Assembly (NCBI GenBank): GCA_013398015.1
Contig: VZRR01012423.1
Coordinates: 1 to 64,000 of the forward strand
Direction: 5' to 3'
From: Oreocharis arfaki
Lineage: Eukaryota; Chordata; Aves; Passeriformes; Paramythiidae
DNA: 64,000 nucleotides
This document shows positions 12,738 through 26,800 of this stretch, in pieces; within the stretch, counting starts at the first letter, position 1; every line of letters begins with the position of its first letter. The notes under the pieces are model-generated. The model searched no databases. It was not told where the DNA came from and worked only from the letters and a program-made list of their open reading frames with translations. A program made the position numbers and the translations under genes.

Positions 12738-14584
12738 ATGTCCAGTCATTTTTCCAGAACTTTTGAGACTGAGGGTTGACTCCTAAAATTTCAGGACCTT
12801 TGTGCCCTTTCCATATTCTTCTAGCAGATAATCTAAAAAACACATCAGGTTTTTCAGATTCTCCAGCAAACTCCTTCTGAGTTTTACAGGAGATGTTTGA
12901 CACTGGTGGTAGTATCTGCAGAAGCAGTACAGACAGGTTAACACCTTATCATGCCTTCACTGAGAGGGTGAAGTGAGTTACAGTGGGCTAAGCAAGACTC
13001 TTAATAGTAACAATACTTAATATTTTGTCTTGGAATGCTCCAGTCCATAAGGTTTCTTACACCCTGAATGTCAGTTATAAACAGTCCTGGGCTGCTGAAG
13101 CTCTGAATGGGTGCAGCACAGCTGCTACTGATGTGTTTCAATCTCATTGAGACCAGTGTTGCCTGGGTTGAGTTGTATGAAAAAAAGAGAGGCTAACACC
13201 CTAAACAGACACTTATTTTACTCAAAACAGGGACACATACAAATGTAATCAGGAGTGTACTGAGAATAAAGAGCAGTCTTTGAATATAAGCCCAACAGTT
13301 GCATATGTACAGAATTTGTTCATATACATGAGGTTCATAATGAACCTCATTAACCAACTTCTGGGATATAAGTGAGTCTGTTTTCTGCTTTGGTTTTATT
13401 TTTTTTTTGCTGATGGAAGAAAAATAATATGGTATATGCTTTGTGTATGAAAACTTTTCTTAATATTTTCTGGGTCAATAGGAACTAATTCAAAAAACTT
13501 AAAATGTCCCAGAGTTTTAGTTAGCCATTTTATGTAAAATTGGTAATAACATATTTCTTTCTCTCTCTCTTATTAAAAACCAGCTAAATAAAACTAAAAT
13601 AAGAGTGTGTTCATATAAGTGAATTTTTATCTTAGAAACAAACTCCACTCCTTTGGATTTCCATCAAGTAGAAAGTAGAATGAGGGGTAGGGAGAAGCAA
13701 ATCAAGATTTGTTCACGTAACAAGTCAGATTTATGAGTCTATGCTCTTCAAAAATCCATTTTGCCTGTTAAAAATGGCTAAAAATAAGAAGGAAGGTTTT
13801 GCCAGAAAGCTTTGTATCTTGAAAGCAAATTCCTAAATTAATAATAAAAAATATAAAAAGTGATGAGAATATGGATTTATTTTTTCATGGACTTTCTGGA
13901 AGATGAGAAGTCCTACTGGGAGATTTTAAATAAGAAAGACATAACTCTTCTACTGTATAAGAATTTGTTTCTATACTGTGAATTTGTTCAATGTTTTGAG
14001 ATTTATTTCAGAAGAAAAACTTTTATATCTTTGGGAACCAGAGTTTAAAATAAAAGTTAATTGACTGTGCCTTTGTACAACACTGACTCTGTGGACAGTA
14101 TGTTCACTAGTTAGCAGATGGCTTTTTTCATAGTTCCGAACTGTCTATATTAATTTTAGTTTGGAGACAGATTGAAGAAGTTTAGTTTTATTATGCAGCT
14201 TTTCCTGGACATTTTCCAGCATCTACCTGCCCCAAGTTGTTTCTAGCCATATGTGATTGTAGGATCACAGTTTATTTTATATCAAAAATTCTTTTCATTC
14301 AGTTACATATGCATTATTTTAACAAGAGCTTTTTCTACCTTAAGTTTTTGATTTATACCTAATCATCAGTGTGTGCATGATGTTCAGCTTCACCTGCAGC
14401 AGTGAATATTTGAATTTATGAGAAATTTTCGCCAAACTTCAGTATTTTTTCCTTTCACCATTATGTTTGTCCACTCATTCCAAAGTAAACACATTTAAAC
14501 TATGGCAAAGAATGTGGGCAAAAAAAATCAACAACTACTTCACATGCTAATAGATGAGATATTGAAAAAAAAAAAAAAAGGAAC
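12738..14584. other. Unique sequence with one palindrome, no gene seen
   Basis: Contains a near-perfect palindrome at 13328-13350, listed separately, a short (CT)n run near 13558-13572 and a 15-A run at 14565-14579. No exon or RNA gene recognised. Confidence 0.55.
13328..13350. repeat. 11-bp inverted repeat with 1-base centre
   Basis: The left arm ATGAGGTTCAT and right arm ATGAACCTCAT are perfect reverse complements separated by a single A. The core can be read as AGGTTCA-TAA-TGAACCT, which resembles nuclear-receptor half-sites in inverted arrangement, but each half-site has one base more than the classical AGGTCA. No function can be assigned. Confidence 0.9.
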
Positions 14585-14614
14585 CCAAGATATTCTATGA
14601 TTCTATGATTTTGC
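14585..14614 (+). mobile_element. Possible CR1 3' tail
   Basis: AACCCAAGATATTCTATG followed by ATTCTATGATT resembles the terminal CR1 octamer repeat (ATTCTATG)n. It sits just after a 15-A run, and almost none of the CR1 body is present. It could be a severely truncated CR1 or a chance simple repeat. Confidence 0.4.
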
Positions 14615-17600
14615 CTCTGTTTCTGAAGGGTGTCAGCCTTTCCCCTCCATAAGGGCAGCATTGAGTGTGTCTCTGCAAGACAAAGCTCTTGGTCCAATCA
14701 CCTGTATAATCATTTACTGAAGATAACCTACGAGGATTCTCATAGATATCCTCAGACCTTACTGAAGTTGAGAGCTTGTTTGTGTTTTTTGTTTGTTGCT
14801 TGAATGTGTGGGTAGAGTCTTTTGAATCTATGTTTCTTCAGATGACAAATGTCATGTGGAAATCCGTACAGCACCACACAGACTTTGTACCAAATTTCTG
14901 AATTTAGTTGGTCTTCTAACCAAGAAGATAAAGTACAAAATAATGCAGAATACTAGGAAGTGTCCCTTGTATCAGTTCTTCCTTTCTGTGGAAAGAGACT
15001 CTGTTCATCCACTTACGTTTACCAGCAAATTATCCCTACCTGCTCTCTTCTTGCTACACATACGGTGAAACTCTTCTCCACCTTCCTCCACCAAATTGTG
15101 CTCTCTTTGACTGAGCTCAGCTTTATTCTCTCTTATTGTCTCTCACCATGTTGCATGAATTTCATTCAGCTACAATGAACAAAAAGAAGTAGAAAAAATG
15201 TAGAAATGTAGAAAAAACCCTCTAATCCATGTTAGGAACAGGTCGGGTTCATAATCTATCACCATGTAGTCACAGCACTCAAGTGCAATAAATATTGGCT
15301 CCAATCCCACAGTTTAACAAAAAATCAAATGTTTCTAAAAGCTGAGTTTCATTGCACAAACAATTTTAAATGGGCCACAACAAGAAATGATTTTGTTTAA
15401 ACACCCTGACCAGTTTTAAGCTAGGCTTCTATGTATAAACATAACTTGTAAATCCTCAGATTGGGTTCTCATCTACATATTTGATCTGCAATCAAGAAGT
15501 ACCAAATCATAGTGATTTTATTAAAATGAAGTTTTGAATTAGTTCTTATCTTTATTAGGACAGATCTAAATATTAAAAAAGAAAAGTTTAGAAAGAAATC
15601 AATACTGCTACGAGGAGGGGGAGTGGGAAGGAAGGGGGAGATCTTAAAGGAACTAATAAATTGCATATACATCTTTCTTAGATTCTGCCTCTTTTCCTGG
15701 TGTTACTCTCTGATAAATGGCTTCAGTCCGGCAGGCATACAGGAATGGGTTTTTCTCTCTTGAGAGAGTATGATGTTGGTTTTAGTGTTTTCTCCTTCCT
15801 CCTCTTTGTCTTTCATTTTTTCCTCTTCCCTCTTAACTCAAATGAGTCTATTTTTATGTTTGTTGACACATTTTTACACTTTGCTCTTTCTTCGTTAGTC
15901 TACATTTCCACATGTAATATATATAGTGTATTGTAGCCATGTTTTTGAGTTTCTCTCTAAGTTCTTTGTTGTCTTTCTCACCTCTAAAACCTTCCTTTGT
16001 CAAGCTCCAGGTTTGCATTTCTGGATGAGTTGTTCATTGCTGTGTGGCCTCCAGTGCCCAGCCTCTGCCGCATCTCTTGTCATACCCAGTCTCCACTTCT
16101 CTGCCTCCATGCTGCACCTCAATATTTCAACGCTTCTGTTATTGTACCAGAAATGTATTTATCTACACTGCATGATCAATATCTTGTTGTATACAGACAA
16201 CGTTGTCACTGTTCGCAGCAGTAACACTGCTTACTACCACCTACATAAAAAAATACATTGTATAATGCAAAGAGAAACAAAACAAAATAGATATAACCCC
16301 CTTTTCCTAAATAAAATTGATAAAACTAAATTATTAAAGGTAAGTCCGTGCAAGTGGAGAAAAATTTCAGACAGACAAGTCTTTAAAGCTTCACTCTTGA
16401 AGCTTTGCAAGCTGAGTACAAAACCTTTGGCTCATTACTAGCAATGGCAAGACTGCTTTACTGTGGGGTACGGGATTACAGCATCATGTTTAACATTGTT
16501 AGGATCCAGCTGGGCAGAGGCACTTCAGGTTTAACAACTGAAGCTAACACTTTAAACAGGTAAAAGGCCACTCAGTCAAGAAACAATGGTTTAAAAAAAT
16601 ATTGACAAGCTAAGATTTTTGTATCTTCCTGAAATGCAACAAGAAGGAACATAAAAGACTTGAACATAGCAATACCTCAATATAACATCTTACTAGGGAG
16701 TAGTTACTTATACAACACAGAGGTTTGGGTAGCAGTGGTGTTGGCCATCTCCATCTCTCATTGATATCCAGCCTTGTAAGATAAGCTGTAGTGTACTGTT
16801 TTATGAAGCCTAAACTAACATACAGGAAAATCTACTTGGAAGTAAGACGAATTTTCGATGACTATAAATACCAAGATATATGAATGAATTTGAAGACCAT
16901 CTTTATAAGCTGGGAAAAGTTTCTTTTCAGAAGTAGCATATGAACTGAATGTCAAGGGAAGTTGTAGCCATTATAAGATGCTTAAAACAGTATATAGAAG
17001 ACAAATACCTTTACAGTGTATTATGCAAATTACTTCTCCAAGACTGCTCCTAATTTTATATCCAGTGAAATGTTCCACACGTCTGTTAAAAATGTTAGAA
17101 GCTGAAAATAGTTTGTTGAGGCTTTATCCCCAAGGTATCAAATTTAGCCACCAAATTTAGTGCTTTAGAACTGAAATGAAATATGTCCAGCGTGACATAT
17201 TGAAAAAATAACACATAGGAGGAAAATTCAAAACTAAAAAGTTAAAAGGATGATAGAAGAGTACACAGACCAAATTTATCCAATTAAATTTTATTTAATT
17301 TTAGTGAAAAGGAGAACCTTGGTATTACAATTAGTAAAACATTAGTCAAGTGTATGAGATAGACAAAAATTTGGCAAAGTGAGTATAGTCCATGAAAAAA
17401 AGGTAGATTTATAAAGAACTCAATTAATTTTAAATATTTCTAAGTAATAAAATTTGTAGAAGTTTCAATAAATTCTCTTATACATTTGCCAAATATCTAC
17501 CATGCGTGGCTGATTTACATAAAAGAGCTAAAGAGTTCTTGTCTGTCATTAATTTCTATTTATTTCAATTCAGCTTCAGTCATAAAATGCTGCAGAGCAC

Positions 17601-17721
17601 AAAACTCACACACAAGACCTGTGCAAAAACTAGTCAAGGATTAAGCCGGAGAAAGGATTTGGGGAAATAGGAGTCAATCAAGGAAACAAAATGCAATGCA
17701 GACAGAACCAAAATCTGATAG
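14615..17721. other. AT-rich unique sequence, no gene seen
   Basis: No exon or known repeat recognised. The plus-strand frame 15926-16441 is long for this window (171 codons) but is low in conservation cues, rich in Leu/Cys/Ser and then Lys, and matches no domain I know. Confidence 0.55.
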
Positions 17722-18163
17722 CTAGGATGGACGAGAAGGAATGGAGCATGTCATATGGGGAGCAGCTCAGAGAGCTGGGGTTATTTAGCCTGGAAAATGG
17801 AGGCTCAGGGAGGAACTCATCACCTTCTACAACTACCTGAAAGGTGGTTGTAGTGAGGGGGGTATCAGTCTCTTCTCCCAGATAAGGAGCGACAGGATGG
17901 GAGAAGTTTGCCTTAAGTTGCACCAGGGCAGGTTTGGGTTGGGTATAAGGGGAAAAAAAATCACAGAAAGTGATGTCAAGCACTGGAACAGATTGCCTAG
18001 GGAAGTGGTGAAGTCATCATCCCCAGAAGTGTTCCAAAAATCTGTGGATATGATCCTTGAGGACATAGTTTAATGGTGAATGTGGTTTAATGGTGGTGGT
18101 GCTGGGTTGACTGTTGGAGTTGATCCTAGAGATCATTTCCAATCTTGATGATTCTAAGAATAG
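17722..18163 (+). mobile_element. CR1 LINE 3' end
   Basis: Clear sense CR1: AGCTCAGAGAGCTGGGG, TTATTTAGCCTGG, CAACTACCTGAAAGG, CAGTCTCTTCTCCCAGATAA and GGAAGTGGTGAAGTCATC occur in the order of the last CR1 ORF2 codons and 3' UTR. It ends in a decayed octamer tail (GATGATTCTAAGAATAG). Stops and frameshifts have destroyed coding. Antisense frames here (17678-17983, 17833-18066) are shadows. Confidence 0.93.
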
Positions 18164-20022
18164 TATCGACAAGCAGAGAAAAAAATGTTCTTTAAAAACC
18201 TCATGTGTAAAAGAGGTTTGAGTAGTAACATAGAAGTCAGGTGAGTGAAAGCATCAGGATGTCACTGGTAAACCCATTCAATGAGCATGAAAGAGCTAAA
18301 AATATAGTGGGCCTTATTTAGTATTGGGCTTTTTCCTACAGTTTTTATGCTTAACTGAGTATGACTTAGGCAAATGTGCCTTCACGTGTTTTTAATACAT
18401 TAAGTTTGATTCTGTGTTTAATTTTACTGATGCAAAGCTCAAGGGAATTTGGAAACTGGCCGCTTTCCTATTTAACTGAAGAAAAACCAGACTATTTCTA
18501 CCTATTCACTGTGTGCTAATAATAAGAGTGAACAGTTGTTATTCATGCTTCTGTAAAATATTTTTACACAAGGTGATGTTAACACCAAGATGCCTTTGAA
18601 GAAAACTAATCTCAGATGATCTCTTAATATTTCTTTCTTTTTCCCAAAGCAACTGTAATAGCTAATTTAAAGTGATAGTGAGATTATTCAAGATAAAGCT
18701 AAGCTGGTTGAAACTTCTGAGTGAAAAAAAATCATTACTTACCTTTTTCAATACTGAAATCGTTACTAAAGAATGACAATGTGATCATTTATTCACTCTC
18801 TGGGGCTTTTTTTTTTAGCCCTAGAAACTGTTTTATTTATTGCTAATATCAAAATAATTTTGAGAAATGCCTTCTCTGCAGTTAAAATTTTACCTTTCTT
18901 TATTCTAGCATTTTGCATGTTAATATTAGAAGGAACATTAGTTTGTACTCTGGCATGTATTTTAGGACTTGAGGATAAGTAGGACAAAGATGAGCACAGG
19001 ACCAGGCATTAATCTATTTTCTACGGTAGAAGGGAGTACTTTTTTTCCACTCTATCATATTAGCATGTTTGTCTCCCAGCAACACATGTATAGAATTAGG
19101 TTTTTTGATTTTCACTCATTTGCTAATTTAAACTACAATTTAGTCAAATTTGAATGACGGTTTTAACGTCCTTTTTTATTACTTTGCTGCCTTCCATTAT
19201 CCAACCAGAATAGGTGACTGTCTGGCTTTAGAAAAAGCCCAGAATTCAGGGGCATTTTATATACTGTTGAAAAACGTTAGTATCTTTTATTTAAATCAGT
19301 GTTTCTATAAGAGGAAACACTGGCAGGGAAGCATGAGATGTAACTAGAGAAAGGAAAATCTGCCATAGTCCAAGAAGCTCAAAAAAACCCCCAAATGACA
19401 ATTTTTTTTGTCTCTCCTCCTTCTTCTCCTTCATTTCTCTTTCTTCTTCAGTAATAACTGTGCGAGCATAACACAACCTTTCAGCCAAAGGAGGCACTAA
19501 TCAAGGATTCTTATGGGGCCAAAATCTGCATGTGAGGCTGAGGCACACTCTTAGTACACAAAAACAACTACTTAAATAAGAAGCAGATGCTTTTTGATGT
19601 TGTACAGAAATACAAACTTCAGTCTTTACAGGTTAGATGGTAATATAATATTTTATTTGTTGTCTTCCCTTTAGATGGAACTGAGTTGTGTCACTTGTTA
19701 AAACATCCATAGATAAAGCTTCAGGCTAACCCTTAAAAATGTTACCAAGTTGCTCCATTTTGGAAGAAAACAAGCAAGTATATATGTATTTCAGATGCTA
19801 TTTAACAAATGTGTTGAGAAATCAAATTCAAAGGCTACTTTGAAATGGATATTAGAAAGAACCAAGTTATTCTAGTTTATTTTATGTAAATTATGAATAT
19901 TCAATTATATGACTGTGGTGATTATCATGAGTAGTAGTCATCTCACCTAACTTACACTGTTTGAAGGAAAAGGTCTGCTATTTTCATAGTTTTTTTCCTT
20001 CCCATAGTTGATGACAGCTGCA
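18164..20022. other. AT-rich unique sequence, no gene seen
   Basis: No gene or repeat family recognised. Short A and T runs only. Confidence 0.55.
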
Positions 20023-20300
20023 TAAAATCACAGAAACACAGAATCTGCTGAGTTGGAAGACCACAAGAACAATTGAGTCCAGCTCCTGGCCCAGCACAGG
20101 ACCATCCCCAGGAGTCACACCACGTGCCTGACAGCACTGTCCAAACACTTCTTGAGCTCTGTCAGGCTTGGTGCTGTGACCACTCTCTTGGGGAACCTGT
20201 TCCAATATCCAAACACCCTTGGGGTGAAAACCCTTTTTCTAATATCCAACCTAAACCTCCTTTGGCTCAGCTTCAGGCCATTCCCTCATCTTATTTCCCT
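20023..20300 (-). mobile_element. CR1 LINE 3' end, antisense
   Basis: The plus strand reads as the reverse complement of a CR1 3' end: AAATCACAGAAACACAGAAT (tail), GTTGGAAGACCACAAGA, AGTCCAGCTCCTGG, TTGGGGAACCTGTTCCAAT and TTCAGGCCATTCCCTCAT. It stops about 20 bp before the adjacent LTR. Overlapping frames in both directions are shadows of the repeat. Confidence 0.92.
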
Positions 20301-20319
20301 AACTCTCAGTCTGAAGGTC

Positions 20320-20871
20320 TGTGCTGGTTTTGGCTGGGGGAAGTGGTATGGGGTTATATTTTGGATTTGCGCTAGAAATGGCATTGATAATTCAGGGATG
20401 TTTCTGTTACAGAAGAGCAGTGCCTATACAGCACCAAGAATTTTTCTGCTTCTCATCCCACCCCACCAGCGAGGATGCTGGAGGTGCAGAAGAAATTGGG
20501 AGGGGAAAAAGCTGGGACAGCTGATCTCAACTGACCCAAAGGACATTCCGTACCTTACAGCATCATGCTCAGCACATAAAGCTGTGGGAAGTAGGAGGAA
20601 GTGGGTTACATTTGAAATCATGTTTGTCTTCTCAAGTCACTTTTACATGTGATGGAGACGGCTGAGGACCTTCCTGGTCACTGGAGGAGGTGAATCCTTT
20701 CTTTGTTTTGCTTTGTGTGTGTGTGTCTTTTGCTTTCCCTATTAGATTGGCTTTTTCCCAGCCCACAAGCTTCCTCACTTTTACCCTCCCAATTCTTTCC
20801 CCCATCCCACCAGGGGGAACTGAATGATCAGGTGAACGGTGCTCAGCTGTGGGCTGGGGTGAAACCCAGCA
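20320..20871 (+). mobile_element. ERVL-like solo LTR, same family as 11203-12412
   Basis: Starts TGTGCTGGTTTTGGCTGGGG and ends GGGGTGAAACCCAGCA (TG...CA, about 552 bp). Landmarks shared in order with the 11203 element include TATATTTTGGATT-like text, TCATCCCACCCCACCAGCGA, AGCATCATGCTCAGCAC, and AGCCCACAAGCTTCC near the 3' end. No internal region lies on either side. I saw no exact target-site duplication: AAGGT on the left and AAGTT on the right are similar but do not sit exactly at the ends. It marks the empty site for the nested insert at 11520-12134. Confidence 0.75.
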
Positions 20872-23800
20872 AAGTTAAACAAAAAACTAGGTAAAAGTGC
20901 TTATTTCTCTTTAGTATGTAAGAACGATCTTGCAAGACCATCTTAGACTAGATTCTTAAATCTTGGTTGCCTTAAGACACACAAAATGTATGTCTTACCA
21001 TATCAGACAGAAAATCAGAGAAACATCTTTCTTTTAAATAAAGTAGGGATGACTAGCACTTTCTGTCACCATTTATTGGTTTAATTAATGTTTTACTTCT
21101 GAATACTTTGCTTCTTCCCACATTGTTCCAATCGTTCTTTTCCCTCTCTAAAGGTTTTTCCTCCATCCATTTTATTTTCCTTCCCTTCCTTGTTATTCCC
21201 TGACAATGAGCAATTACTCTGATTCCTCTGTTCAGAAAAACCAGTGAGTTTACTGTGCTCCCCCTAATAAAGACATAACACACTGTAACTTGTGTTACCT
21301 TTAGATTTCTATGGTCACTGTGATCTAATGTATATTAACCTGTATCTGATACACCTGAGAAAATGGGTATCTAAATTGGAATTTTCTATATAACTTGATC
21401 TTCATGAAATGTTAGCCAATAGAGAATATTCTGCCAAACTCCATTGAAAAAATGCCCATTGTATTTAAGGTTCTACATGTCCTTCCTCTATCTGGCTCCC
21501 AGGATTCATAAGCTATGCATTTCTTTTGGTTAACCAAGTCATAGAGTTCAGCTCTACCATTTTCAGAATGAGTGCTCTAGCTATTATGGGAATATCCAAG
21601 ATGATTTTACCTCAGAGAAAATGCTGTGTGAAGGAGCAACCTGTGATGTAAGAAGAACATTGCAGGAAACTGAACAGCATAGCATTTACATCTTTCCATT
21701 TATCTTTCAGTCCTGAAAGAGTTGGCAGTGCTACCTATTGGAAGTGCTTTTTGAGACAGACACACAAATCTTTTCAAAGTACTGGGTAAACAGAGTGACA
21801 AAAAATAGAGAAGGTCATCTATTATGGGTCTATCACAGTACTAGAAACCCCCCTACATTGTGTAGTTTAGGCAAAGTTATGACACAGGAAATGTGGGATC
21901 TCTTTATAACTGGGATGTTGGGTGATATATCAAGTGATATTCTTCTTAGAAAACTGTTAACAGAAAACAAAAAAATTTACAGAAATTTTTAAAACTCTTG
22001 CTAATTAAACTGCATTTCATCTTTTAATTCTATTTTCACAGAACAAATGTTTAATATTCTTTCTGCCTTCATTGTTCAGATATCAAGCGCTGCATTTGTT
22101 CTCAAAGTAACAAGCAATCTTGTCTGTTAGTCAAATCTAAAGTAATTCCAAAATATATACTGGATTTCCTGCATAAACAATCTTAGTCTTAAATTACTAG
22201 ATTAATCATGACTTGAAGGTGAAGCCATCTCCCTTCATTAAACTCAGCTGTGAACTACTGATAAGAAATGCTCTTACTGAAGAGTTTTTATGTTTTATGT
22301 TATGGTAAAGTTTTGATCCCCTTAAGGTTGATGTGAAACTATAAAATGAACAAAGCTGAAATCAAAACCTTTTTTCTTAATCTATCACTAAGTATCACTG
22401 AATAAAATATAAATATGTATAGATATATATATATATAGTTGCATAGCATGAATTTTTCATTCCATTTTGAAAAATGTCTCTTTAAAGTTACATTAGCAAG
22501 AAAGTAAAAATCATACTGATGGATTAATCTGCTAGATCTGCAGTGTACACAGTCTCTAAACAGCTGTTCAGGCACTTACAGCTTTTATTTCGAACAGAAT
22601 TACTCCCAAAGTGCTGTGAACATTATTGTTAGGAGTAGCAAAAACCAGGATGTTGTGCTATGTAAGTACTAAGGGGATGTCACATCATCATCAAAAGTAT
22701 CTGAGAGACACAAAAAGGAATCTGGTAGAAAAGATGAACTTTTTAGCAGTGCTTTGTGTATACCAATTTCTCTTTTCATTTGCCTTAAAATTCATAGTAC
22801 TTAAATGAAAGAAGAAGACGAAAACAGAAAACACTTCATTGTTCTCTTTAATTTGTTCTTTTAGAATCAGTGAATTCTGATGGATTGAAAGTTGCAGCAC
22901 AGTTGTAAAAAAACCTAGACAGGTCCCTGAGCAGGACATTTTCAAGAGGAAGAACTTGGTCTTGAGAATTTAACCTGAGATATTCTAACCATTAAGAAAA
23001 TTATTAGCATGGACATTGACTCTAGGCTACATTGTAGACTGCACATCAAAATAAGAGGGTAGATTAATCAGATGTTTCAAAACATTTTCAGATGTTTTGG
23101 AAAACATCTTAAGATGGGAAAATTTTAATTGTTTTTCGCATTAGATTTATAGGTATTATAATGTTCAAAAATTTATTTCCCTCATTAAAGAATATAAACT
23201 GAAGTCTGTTACATCAGTTCATGATTAAATGTTTTCCATTTTATTTCCAAACCTTGTTGTTAGTAATCAAGTTACATTGTACTATCCATTCTCCTATATG
23301 TTACCTTTGTCCATTTGAGCTTTAGCAACATCTTTGTGAAGTAATTTCTGAATAAAACTGCGGCACATAGGAGCATTTTCTAAGCTATGCATTAAAACAA
23401 GGGAAGAAATTAAGAGGTGTTATTTTGTTCTCCACCCCAAAACCTAATACGAGGACCTAATGATCATTTTTCTACTCGACAACTGCTATCACCTCTTCTC
23501 TGGCTTCTACCTCACTTCCCTATTCAAATGAATCTCTCTAAGTATACCTTACCAACCTATTACTTTGACCAGTCACAAAAAGATCCCCTAAGACTGACCA
23601 GAAACTACACTATCAGAACTCTAGAAATGAAGTTTTATTAGAGCTATTCTAAAATGTACAAATGAATATTATATTCCTTTAAAAAAATCTAAAACTAACA
23701 AAGAAAAATAATGTAAGTTCCTATAGCATTTATGCTAATTATTTTTAATTTTGTTTAGATTTCTTTGATTTACTATTTTCTTTCCCCTTCAATTAAGAAA

Positions 23801-26800
23801 GAGATTTCTCAAGGAAGTTCTTCTTGAAGGTAAATTAGACCAAGATCAGGAAACAGCAGTTTTAAAGCTTCTGTTAAAAATATATATATTTACACCTAAG
23901 GTTATTAAGAACTCTTTTCAATGAATCCTTTGAAATAAACTCAAACCTGTGTTGCTTTTCTGTTTAGAAGCATTTTAGTTTAATTTTTCTATTGCAAAAT
24001 GAATTTTGAAATTGTTGAAATTCCTGCTTGTGCGTCTTAGATTAAAATTGATAATTTCTTAATCCAAAGTAAACTTCCATTTGAAATTCAAGCTAAAATT
24101 ATTATAATTTTTTTAAGATACAAAACAATTAGTGCCTGCTTTTATATATCTCCAACTTTTCCAAATATTGTTAAATTATTATCTGTTTTCACTGAAAGTT
24201 AAAGGATGCCATGTGCAGCAAGCTAATCAGTGAATATTCAGTACACTAACCACAACATTACATTCTTATATTGATACATTTGCTGTGGGATTCATCTTGT
24301 ATGAATGTATGTCTGTAAGTCAAACAAGGACGCTGTCATAGCCTGTGGAGTTAAATAGTTAATTCCAACAAAATATTTATTTCAATACAGAATAGCAATC
24401 TAAGATAAATCAATAGAACCAGGCCCTATTTCTTCAAATGGAATATATTACATTACAGCAGTCTGTAAGTGCCTTTGTTTAGGCAACAATATTCCTTCCT
24501 CATGTCTGAGTCTGGCTGCTTCTGGCTATTGGTCCATCTAACGTCTTTGTATAAAGTTATACCGGTTTTGTTCAAGGAGTACCTTTTGTTTTCTCTCAAA
24601 GATTTCATATTCTTCCTGATAATCTGTCTACATTATGATCAATGGTGTTACTAACTATTTAGAATAGGATAGTTGACATGATTTGAAATTTCCCTTGGAT
24701 GATTACAGTAAATCAAAATTTTTCCTGTTTAGTGTTTATATTATAGTATCTAGAGGGATCCATTGTCTTTGGTTTTTGGTTTTTTTTCAAATATCTATAT
24801 AGTTTTTTAGAGGAAAGTCGGGCTGTAGCTAGTATAAATGATAAAAGAATGTGCAAGGATTTAAAAACTTTAATGTTTTTCATACTTTTACAATATTTTT
24901 TGTATAAAAAACCCCACAAACATTAGATGTGCAAATCTATATGGTGGGAAAAAGTGCTGAAGTTTTAGCAGCCTTGGAATTACAATCTTGATTGTATTTT
25001 TTTGGGTTTTCTCTACTCAAAAATAAAGCATTTCCTTTGTTTCCATTCTTACAGGAAATGAGCAAAGATTTCTAGAAAGCAGTTTTTGTTACATTCATCC
25101 TATAGATTGTCATAGAATAAGTTTAATTTAGGAAGTCCCTCCTTATTTCTTTTTTATTCTGTGTATTCTTTGAATGGGTATTCCTCATGCAGTGAGAAAT
25201 AAAACATAGTAGATGCAGTCAACAATGTCTCATCATTAAAGAAATGTATGTTAACGTGCCAATATTTTCAATATATTACTAACAATGTAGTCATAATTTT
25301 CATGCTGTAGTTCCCTGGCATATATTACAAAAAGACTACATCTCTGCTTGAAATACTTCAGTTCATTAGGTATGATTAATAGAGTGATTACAGCTCATAC
25401 TTGAGGGCTGACATTTGAAATCTCATAGCTGTGTCATCTTTAAGGACAGAAATTATTCTCATAATTTCTCAATGTATTTGCAATTCTTTCTCTGAGTCAT
25501 CAAACTATTCTGATTCCTCTCTGCCTTCCAGAGGTCCTCTGCAGTATTGCTTTTGATTTAGCTCCTTCAGAGCATTCTGTACACTTGTAATTATACAGCA
25601 GAAATGCATAAGTTAACTGACTCCTTTTGGAGCAGGAAATCTCAGCTCAGTAAAACCCACTTCTGAAAAGCTGCATACGCTGTTTTGCCTCTTGCAGATC
25701 ATGAGAGGACCTTCTGTTTCATTATATGAGATGACTTACTGACAACCTCTGCAGCCTTTGAAAAAACTTCCAGTAAAACAATGAAATTAATTATTAGAAT
25801 CCGTTAGAATGACTGAGTTTCGTTCTCTGTGTCTATTCTTATCAATATATGTTTACTTGAACAAAAATGCTTGGTGTAAACAAGGATGTCTATTTCTTGA
25901 AACACAAATACCTTTTTTACTTACGTAAACTTGTAAGATGATTCAGATATTCCTATTTTTTGATTCACTAAAGCTTTGGTGGAAAAAACTAATAATTTCT
26001 TAAAGCCTGCTTTCCCAAGATAACACAAATCTCATTTGCATTTGTAGAGTGTGTCCAATATCTGACATTTCCTTCTCTCTTTACTCCATTTTCCCTCAAG
26101 CATTTTTCAAATATAATTATCTATACAGAGGATAAGCGACCTCAGTGAGTAAAATCCTGTGATAGAAGTTCACTTCTGCATAGCTATTAAAGAATATTTC
26201 AGAGAGGGGAATAAGAGGTAAATAACAAATTTCAAACCTCTGGAAAACCTTTGTTAGCCACAAGGCACTTATCCATTGTGGTGCTCTGACCCTACTGTAC
26301 TTAGCTGTGAGCAGTGTTTGGTTGCATTAGCAGCTCCTACTTGAGCATGTCACACACTTCATGCCATCCTTCTCTGCTTCACTAGAGGGACATCAACCTC
26401 ATAGGAGTGAAAGACCATAGCAACACAATAAAAATTTCTGTGCTACCTTCATATGTCTGTGTTTAGCAAAGATAAAATAGAAGGACTTTGCAACTTCTTA
26501 TGTCAGAAAGAGAAAAAGGCTCACCAATAGCTGTGGCTTGGAACTTAGTGTTTTTCATGCCTTGTTAGTGTAGGAAGGTATCCAGAAAATGGAAGTAAAC
26601 GTAAATTTGCCAACCTCCCTTGCCCCCCACCCTGCCATTTACTTCATGTGGGACAGTAAATTGTAAAAAAAAAAACATTCATCCTATCAGATTTACAAGA
26701 TTAATGGGCTCCGGGATTTGTTGTGAGATGATAGTTACCTGAGTTTAACCAGTTGAAAGTTAACATCTCTGTTTTGCCCTTTTATGATCAATGAGAAAGA

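Noticed and set aside
15926..16441. 171-codon plus-strand open frame
   Set aside because: No recognisable family or repeated motif, low-complexity composition, in AT-rich unique DNA.
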